From: Magnolia sinica
Taxonomy: Eukaryota; Streptophyta; Magnoliopsida; Magnoliales; Magnoliaceae
Direction of reading: 5' to 3'
Assembly (NCBI RefSeq): GCF_029962835.1
Contig: NC_080574.1
Coordinates: 40,305,501 to 40,369,500, forward strand
DNA length: 64,000 nt
Below, piece by piece: positions 58,377 to 64,000 of this stretch. A program made the translations under genes and the position numbers. Below the pieces are notes generated by a model. The model was given only the letters and a program-made list of their open reading frames with translations, made no database searches and was not told the origin of the DNA. How positions within the stretch are numbered: the stretch's first letter is position 1; the number at the start of each line of letters is the position of its first letter.

Positions 58377-58944
58377 TGTTGTATTTTAAATTCTTTTAAA
58401 ATAAATTAATGTTTCAAATTTTCTGTTGGGTCAGGCCGTAGCTGTAGCCATAGATGTGTGCAAGCCCACGGATGTGTCTTTTCATGCAAGTCCGAAAGGT
58501 AGCACCCTTTCATATTTTTTGTTTTGAAAAATTGTATCTTCTCAAGCATAAGGGTCACATCAATTGGATTTAAACCCAACTGCCACAACCCTTTTTGAAA
58601 GGGTGTCTTTAAAAAGTCTATAAGTAGACTTTCTCTTATTTATTTTTTGTAAGCAAGAAAAAGTATGGTTTTACATTCAAAGTATGGTTCGGGTTAAGAC
58701 TATAAGTGGTTTGAGCCTGCGCACAGTGAGTGCACCATTGGGACTAGGTGATAGTTGTTGTATCCTAGAAGTTAATTGCTTGTTGAATCCTGTTGCACTT
58801 GGGACGTGGTCCGAGGAGGGAAAATTGGATTTCAAGTCGAGTGACTCATGCCATGCCTTAACTTCTACAAACTAATAAGTTTTCTCATTTTCTTAATTTA
58901 AATTTATTTGGTTCAGATAGCTTTCAAATATGAAACTCCAACAA
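58377..58944 (+). mobile_element. 3' LTR of the LARD-like element
   Basis: 568 bp, starting TGTTGTATTTTAAATTC and ending GAAACTCCAACA, followed by the TSD AAAAG. It is uninterrupted and serves as the empty site for both insertions in the 5' LTR. A TATA-like ctataagtagac is at 58617. Confidence 0.88.
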
Positions 58945-58949
58945 AAAGT

Positions 58950-60599
58950 ATGTTCACGGCTACTTTTTCAGCTAATAGTGATCATCTCACGACACATAGT
59001 AGAAGATAAGTGACTACACCTGCATGGAGTTATGAGTGGAATGTTTTAAAATGCATGATTGGCTAAAGCGGTGATCGACAATGACACATGATAAAACATA
59101 ACTGGTCACATGCATTTGGAAATAGATTGATTATATGAAGATCATAAAGATCAATTTCAAGATAGAAATATAATCAGTTATATCTACCAGATGATTTGTT
59201 GATTACAGAAAGATTTTGAAGATTGATGATTAAGTTAGAAATATAATCAGCCACGTCTGTTAATTGGCCAATTAATATGGAGGAGATTGCGAAGATTGAT
59301 TGTAAGGTGAGTCTCCAGCAAACTGCTTTGCATCTCTATAAATTCAGTAGAGAGTGATGAGCTCGAGGCCTATGCCAATCTAACATAACACTACTCTTTT
59401 AGTGTCACGTTGCCCATCCTTCACCTGCTATGGACATTTATCTTAGTTATAATTCAATCTAACTCCACTATTAGCCAACGTAATGGTACGAACTAGCATA
59501 AATCAATTAGATTGAAATTAGTTAGCTACCACCCTATGTCACACAACTATGTCGTTAGACCTTTAGAGAGATCCCTAGGTATTAAATGGATGGCTAGGGG
59601 GCCATCTTACCGCGTGCGTAGGGATTTCTTCCACCATCTCGCCATAAAAGTTCTATCTAGGCCATGAATAAGTTGTTGTTTAATTACAGTGGACTTGCCA
59701 TGAAAGCTTGTTGAGGGATAAACAAGTGGTCAAATCACGACAATCTTGCATGCAGAGTGAGGTTGAAAGCAATGAATGAACAGTCATTCCCACGACTATC
59801 TTGCTATGAAGGACCCAAAGCAACAAATAGGTTGTCACCTCATTGACCTCTTACCTATGTTCGGGGTAATGACTAATTGTTATTTCTAATGACCGTCTAA
59901 TAATGAAATTCAACTTTTTGATAAACAAAATGTCGAAGATTCACCCACCATTAGTCGTCTTGCCATGAAATCTAATCCTAGGTAACAAACATGCAGTTAT
60001 CCCAACAATTGCCTTGCCACGAGACTAGCCAAGCGACAAACGGATGACCATTCTCGTGAACAAGAATTGTCTCACACAACAAAGCTTAGTCATGTAATGA
60101 ATTGACTATCATTCTTGACGATTGTCATGCCACTAAGTCAATTGAGAATGCAATTCAGTTTTCGTGCCAGACAACTGTTTTCTTACAGAGCTTGGTATCT
60201 TACTAGACAATGAATGATTAACATGATTCAGTGTATTATTCAATAAATATATGTGTATCTATAATATTATTGAATCATTTCATTCACGAGGAGCTGGATG
60301 AGAAGAAACTTTGGGTAGGGAAGTGAATGAACATACGCCCCGAATGGTGGCCATGGTGGGTTCAAGGATCTTACGCGACGGAGCGAACTCTTCTATCATA
60401 GTAGTCTTGGTAGTAGTACCAGTAGGCCCCTTCGATGATGAAGTGCTTTCGGCCTGGGGGTGTCGCCCAAGGCTTGAAGGCACTAATGACAGGTCCAATT
60501 GGGTGATCCACTCCGGAGATCTTTTCATGGGAGGATTGTCATTGGTTATTCTTTTTTTATTAAAAACTTTTTTTTTTCTATTTATTTATTGATTATAGT
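58950..60599. other. Intergenic, no supported gene; one unassigned minus ORF
   Basis: Mostly AT-rich. The minus-strand ORF at 60280-60528 (82 codons; STSSSKGPTGTTTKTTMIEE) sits in a locally GC-richer block, 60280-60545. It could be a fragment of a retroelement gag or a random ORF; I see no family motif. TSD ATTATAGT of the next element ends this stretch. Confidence 0.4.
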
Positions 60600-61245
60600 T
60601 AAAGGTGTACACGAGTCGAACCGAGTCGAGCTTGGCACAACTTGACTCGGCTTGCCCACTAGCTGACCTTAGCTCGAACTCGGCTCGGATCGGTCCTCGA
60701 GCTTGACTGGCCAACTCGACTCGGTTCAGTCAGTAGCTCGAGCCAGTTCGAGCCAAGATCGAGCCGAGTTCACCTGTGCAACATTTTCACAAACACATGG
60801 ATTGCACCTTCAAATTATCATTGTATGTAAAACACCAGCAATGGTTTTACAGGTATTTCATTAAACACCTTGTACGTTACACCAAAATCAAGAAAAAAGA
60901 GTATTTGTTTGATGAAACATAACTTCCTTGCCACCAGCTGATGCTCAGTTGAGTCATTTCATCAAACACTCGGTGAGCAACATTAATATCAGAGTAACTG
61001 AGTCATCGAACTAGTTCGATCCGAGTTCGATTTGAGTTGGGTTTGATTCGAGTCGAGTCAAGCTCAGTTCGAAATTTTTTCGAGCTGGTTCGATCCAAGT
61101 TGAGTCGAGCTCAATTTGAAATTTTTTCGAGCTCCAAAAATCAGCTCGACTCGGCTCGAACTCAGTTTCGAACCGAGTCGAATCGAGCTTTTTGGAGTCG
61201 AGTCGAGGGAGATAACCAAGCTAACTCAGTTCATGTAAAGCCCTA
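60600..61245. mobile_element. hAT-like MITE, 646 bp, TSD ATTATAGT
   Basis: It starts TAAAGGTGTACACGAGTCG and ends CATGTAAAGCCCTA. The 8-bp flanks ATTATAGT (60592-60599 and 61246-61253) are perfect. The body is the same family as the MITE in the Tat protease: gctcgact/gagtcgag words around an AT core (60775-60990) containing 'gttgagtcatttcatcaaac', present in reverse orientation near 26540. The terminal repeats here have decayed. Confidence 0.85.
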
Positions 61246-61253
61246 ATTATAGT

Positions 61254-61834
61254 TACGTTATCGATATTAATATTATGATATCTAGCTTTGTTTTATTTCT
61301 TTTAGCAATATTGTGTTATCGGTTTATTGGTATAAGTTATCATGTGATTAATTGAAAATTATTTTTCCAAAGGTTAAAAAATTCATAAGAAGGATGAATC
61401 CTTGTATGTCTGATTCTTCGTAATTGTGGATAGATAAATGGCTGATCCGCACCAATCCAACAATAGGTCTATTTTGACCCATCGGATCTTAAGGCATTCA
61501 ATGTGATCTGCCACTTGATATTGCGTGTCAGAAGAATATGGAATTTGAGCTAAATAAGTTTACTAAAGAAGTCCGTATCACAAGCTTGCAACAAGTGGGA
61601 CTCACATTTGGAGTGAACATAAACATTAGGGCAGCCCTGTATAAATGTTTCGACGGTGGGAGTTTTCATCCTCATTATTTCTCATGGTGTGTCCTATGTA
61701 AGTTTGAGATCTCCCTCCTTTTAGGCCTTTGTCCTGGAACAGGCTGGCGAAATGGATGGACAGTATGGATGTAAACCAAACATCACGGGTAGCCCACGGA
61801 CGCTGAGGTCACAGGAAATTCTGTAATCTCCCGT
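61254..61834. other. Intergenic, dispersed-repeat segment
   Basis: No gene. From 61590 to 61800 lies a segment (gtgggactcacatttggagt, then 'atggatggacagtatggatg') related to blocks at about 17500-17740, 37743 and 45640-45860. Confidence 0.45.
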
Positions 61835-62198
61835 CCTACTCGGAAGTGTGATGGTTCACGCTCAGGCACTCGGAAATTGCATCCGCATCATCATTAGGTC
61901 CAAAAGCGTGTGACCTACTGTAAGTCATCATAGCGAAATCAGATTTGGTTGAAAAATATAAACCTTTTATTTGAAGAAATTTGTCTGGACGTTCAGACAG
62001 CTGGCCACGTTTCATCTTAACCGTTGAAAAATGGCCATCAATTGGCTTCGTTAGTTACTCAAATCAGAGTAAATGGTGGCTTATGACCTAATAAAAAGTG
62101 TGGATAGACTTTGAACGTTCTAAATAGAGTCACTTGCATCCCTCATGTACAATTCCTGAGGCGCCTGCGTATCAATCATCACACTCTGGCGGAGTATC
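61835..62198. mobile_element. TIR MITE, 'TACTC...GTGTGATG' family, copy 2, in the gene's promoter region
   Basis: The left end ctactcggaagtgtgatggt and the right end, reverse-complemented, gatactccgccagagtgtga then tgat match the ends of the element at 22037-22410, with similar length (about 364 bp). It ends 88 bp before the start codon of the bromodomain gene, so the gene's core promoter or 5' UTR must overlap or abut it. Confidence 0.65.
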
Positions 62199-62285
62199 AA
62201 AGCTTCCCTCTAAAAAAATAATCCCAAAAAGATCCTCTCTTTTCTAGAGAGAGAGTGGGAGAGAGGGAGAGGGAGAGGCTGGGAA
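62199..62285 (+). promoter_or_regulatory. GA-rich 5' UTR / proximal promoter of the bromodomain gene
   Basis: The tract tagagagagagtgggagaga continues as purine-rich sequence up to gggaaATGGG, an acceptable start context. GA/CT-rich leaders are frequent in plant housekeeping genes. No clear TATA box lies between the MITE and the ATG. Confidence 0.55.
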
Positions 62286-63364
62286 ATGGGTAAGAAGGCG
62301 ACAGTAGAGAAGAAGAAGAAGAAGAAGAAGGGCCGTCCTTCTCTTCTAGAACTCCAAAAACGTCAGCAGCAACTAGAAAAACGAAGCCCTAACCCTAATT
62401 CCGGAAACTCTGATCCTAACCCTACTCGCCGATCCACCAGACGAAACCCTAACCCGGACGCGGACCGGATCGAAGAAGAATCCCGAGAAGAAGAAGAAGA
62501 AGAAGACGACGACGACAACGGCGATGAATTGGATGGAAAGAGAAAGGAGAAGAAGCTCAAGCTCGTGCTTAAATTACCGCACCGGTCGTCTTCGCCGACG
62601 GTGAATTCTTCCGGCGGATCGGGTGGGGGGTCGGACGGTTCGGATGATTCGGACGGGGAGACTTCGCTCAAGAAGCGGAAGATCAATGCCGTCCGCGGTG
62701 ATGGATTGGACGGGTTGGCGGGGAAGAAGGTACCTTTTTTGCCCCTCGGATTTTGAGTTTTTACAATCTCAGCTATTGTGGATTATTTTGTGAGAATTTG
62801 GCTTGAAAGTTGGAAGTTCTTTGATTTGACATTAGTCAACTGTTCAGTTATTTTGTTGAAAGTTAGGTCAAAGATGTCCTTATTTTTCAAAAATTATTTA
62901 CTTTTTGTTTAAATTCTGGATCGGAGTTTTCTTTTTTGAATTTTTAAAATTATGTATTGGATTTTTCTTTTTGATTTTTTTTCCCCCAAAAAAGTCACAT
63001 TTTGTCTTCTCTTCTGTCGAGACTTCTTATTTGAAGCTGATTTGCATTTAGGTCTCTCTCTCTCTCTCATTTATTTAAATGTTTGGATTCTGTATGCGAA
63101 TTCGATTTGATCTGATTCGTGTTTCCATTGAGTGATTTCGGTACTATGGATTTTGCAGGCTGTTGGGCATAATTCTGGTCTGAATGCAACGGATCCTCTT
63201 CCAGGTTTTGGGGTTGATCGTGTTTAAGTTCACAAAAGACGTTAATACTTAGTACCATTTAATTAATTAATTAAAATATGAACAGGAACCCCACCAGATT
63301 CGGGCCTCGCAACACCCTTACCGGACAAGAAGTTGCTGGTTTTTATTCTTGACAGGCTTCAAAA
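62286..63364 (+). CDS. Bromodomain protein, BRD9/BRD7-like SWI/SNF subunit, exons 1-3 (3' end outside window)
   Basis: Three exons are visible: 62286-62729 (donor AAG|gtacc, 148 codons), 63159-63204 (acceptor ttttgcag, donor CCAG|gt) and 63286-63364 (acceptor aacag, donor AAAA|gtgcgt). Joined, they keep one frame of about 190 residues. Residues 9-26 (a Lys run then GRPSLLELQKR) form the nuclear-localisation and family signature. Residues 61-81 are acidic, and KLKLVLKLP follows near 89. The last visible part, GTPPDSGLATPLPDKKLLVF then ILDRLQK, is the conserved lead-in to the bromodomain, which in the family continues '(K)DTYGVFSEPVDPEELPDYH' in the next exon. Plant homologues (Arabidopsis BRD1/2/13) act with BRAHMA in BAS-type remodelling complexes, where the bromodomain binds acetyl-histone. 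The start is the first in-frame ATG in a good context. The rest lies beyond 64000. Family identity is recalled; exon structure is read here. Confidence 0.9.
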
Positions 63365-63769
63365 GTGCGTGTTCTCTATTTGGGAATGATCATATACACC
63401 CTGATCGATGGGTTTGATATTGTAGCCGTGCAAAAGGTGGGGCCCTCCATTAAGATTGTCTTTCGCAAAAATCAGGCAGGTCTGGTCACAGGCTGCACTG
63501 TATGAAATCATTAGATGCTTTATATCAGATCTCCCATGTGTTCCTATTGCCTTCCTTGAGTCACAGGTTTTGTGATTTTGGCGCCTTAGGATCTCCTCCT
63601 GCCACAGCTTGTTGTCAAGCATAGACAGCTCTTCCCTTTTTTCTGCCCCTTCTAACTCTTGAGATCTTCCAGAACATTCTATCTCAGACTGGATTCTACA
63701 AAGCTGACCCTCGATTTGCGCGCTTTCTTCCCACAAATATCTCCAGAGCCCTCCTTCAAACACCTGCAC
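63359..63769 (-). pseudogene. LINE ORF2 fragment in intron 3 of the bromodomain gene
   Basis: On the minus strand the 136-codon frame contains QSEIECSGRSQELEGAEKRE then ELSMLDNKLWQEEILRRQ. A shift to the next frame then gives KSQNL-stop-LKEGNRNT. Together these match the linker between endonuclease and reverse transcriptase of plant L1-type LINEs ('LWxxEEIxWRQKSRxxWLKEGDxNTKFFH'). The stop replaces the conserved Trp and the frame is broken, so it is a relic. It lies antisense to the host gene, starting within or next to the exon 3 boundary. The intron continues to the end of the window. Confidence 0.75.
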
Positions 63770-64000
63770 AACATCAGTTTCAGATACCGGAATTTCTGCA
63801 CTATCTTGAACATGGGCATGCCCTTCACTTTGATAGTACAGGTCTCCCTAATAACCCTTTCTTATTCTGGGTGCTCCAAGCAGATTCATTCAAATAAGAG
63901 TGATTCAATATGCATGCGTGGCCTGCATGATGACTGGACTAGCCTGACTTTTGTGCCAGGTGATATTCATGGTGGGGCCCAACTTTTTCATGGCTTAGAT
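63770..64000. other. Intron 3 of the bromodomain gene, continuing past the window
   Basis: No exon is recognisable up to 64000. The expected next exon (DTYGVF...) is not present in this interval. Part may be further LINE sequence. Confidence 0.5.

Larger units (their letters stand above)
49016..58944 (+). mobile_element. Non-autonomous Copia-type LTR element (LARD-like), TSD AAAAG
   Basis: Two LTRs start TGTTGTATTTTAAA and end GAAACTC(T/C)AACA. The flanks 49011-49015 and 58945-58949 are both AAAAG. The LTR family is the one attached to a Copia gag at 46294-47645. The 4616-bp interior (53761-58376) has no recognisable gag or pol in any frame. Before the 3' LTR, 'atgtgggacat' resembles the Copia polypurine tract AGTGGGAGAT. 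Removing two nested insertions leaves about 5.8 kb. It therefore looks like a large non-coding derivative mobilised by a Copia relative. Confidence 0.82.

Noticed and set aside
60280..60545. Host exon or retroelement gag on the minus strand
   Set aside because: No motif, splice pattern or neighbouring coding sequence supports either; kept only as an unassigned ORF.
62363..62686. 107-codon minus-strand serine-rich ORF
   Set aside because: It is the antisense shadow of exon 1 of the bromodomain gene; the Ser runs mirror Glu/Asp codons.

Overview
This is nuclear DNA of a flowering plant. It is AT-rich and intron-bearing, and nearly all of it consists of layered, decayed transposable elements. 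The only host gene I can support enters at the right edge. Its first three exons (62286-63364) encode the N-terminus and the start of the bromodomain region of a BRD9/BRD7-like protein, a SWI/SNF chromatin-remodelling subunit. The many short segments built on 'GTGGGCCCACC' and 'gtccatcatgtgg' remind me of magnoliid genomes. That is a recollection, not a test.

Left part (1-23.5 kb). A minus-strand Copia remnant (1-840), with a primer-binding site and an LTR near 2.8-3.7 kb, is followed by a terminal-inverted-repeat element holding a ~35-bp minisatellite (3739-4850). Next is a truncated Athila-like Gypsy element (about 4.9-8.09 kb), joined to a minus-strand, apparently non-autonomous Tat-like Gypsy element (8089-16888). 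Two solo LTRs with target-site duplications (TSDs) lie inside the Tat-like element: 8492-9772 (ATTGC/ATTAC) and 10548-13802 (ATCTT). Several MITE-like elements and a 234-bp tandem duplication follow.

Centre (23.5-42.9 kb). One Tat-lineage Gypsy retrotransposon (23510-42910) keeps both LTRs and a perfect 5-bp TSD (AGTTG). It carries gag, protease, RT, RNase H, a second RNase H, integrase and an antisense ORF, all broken by stops and frameshifts. Three later insertions, each with its own TSD, sit inside it: a 582-bp MITE cutting the protease active-site codons, a 2068-bp solo LTR cutting RT, and a rearranged Tekay/Del-like solo LTR of 6140 bp. Removing the three leaves about 10.6 kb.

Right part (42.9-62.2 kb). 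The Tat element landed in one copy of a ~1.06-kb tandem duplication; the other copy holds a tRNA-derived SINE. Two Tourist-like MITEs and a truncated Copia element (LTR plus gag) follow. Then comes a Copia-type element with no recognisable coding sequence (49016-58944, TSD AAAAG), whose 5' LTR is interrupted by a Tourist-like MITE and by a 3491-bp solo LTR (TSD GTAAG). Two more MITEs lie between it and the gene. One ends about 88 bp before the start codon.

I see no CRISPR array, operon, rRNA gene or intact tRNA gene. The value of the window is its insertion history, readable from TSDs and from paralogous empty sites, and the way elements abut the bromodomain gene. The prompt raised the possibility of an undescribed system. 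I found none that the sequence supports beyond unusual, apparently non-autonomous retroelements and rearrangements.
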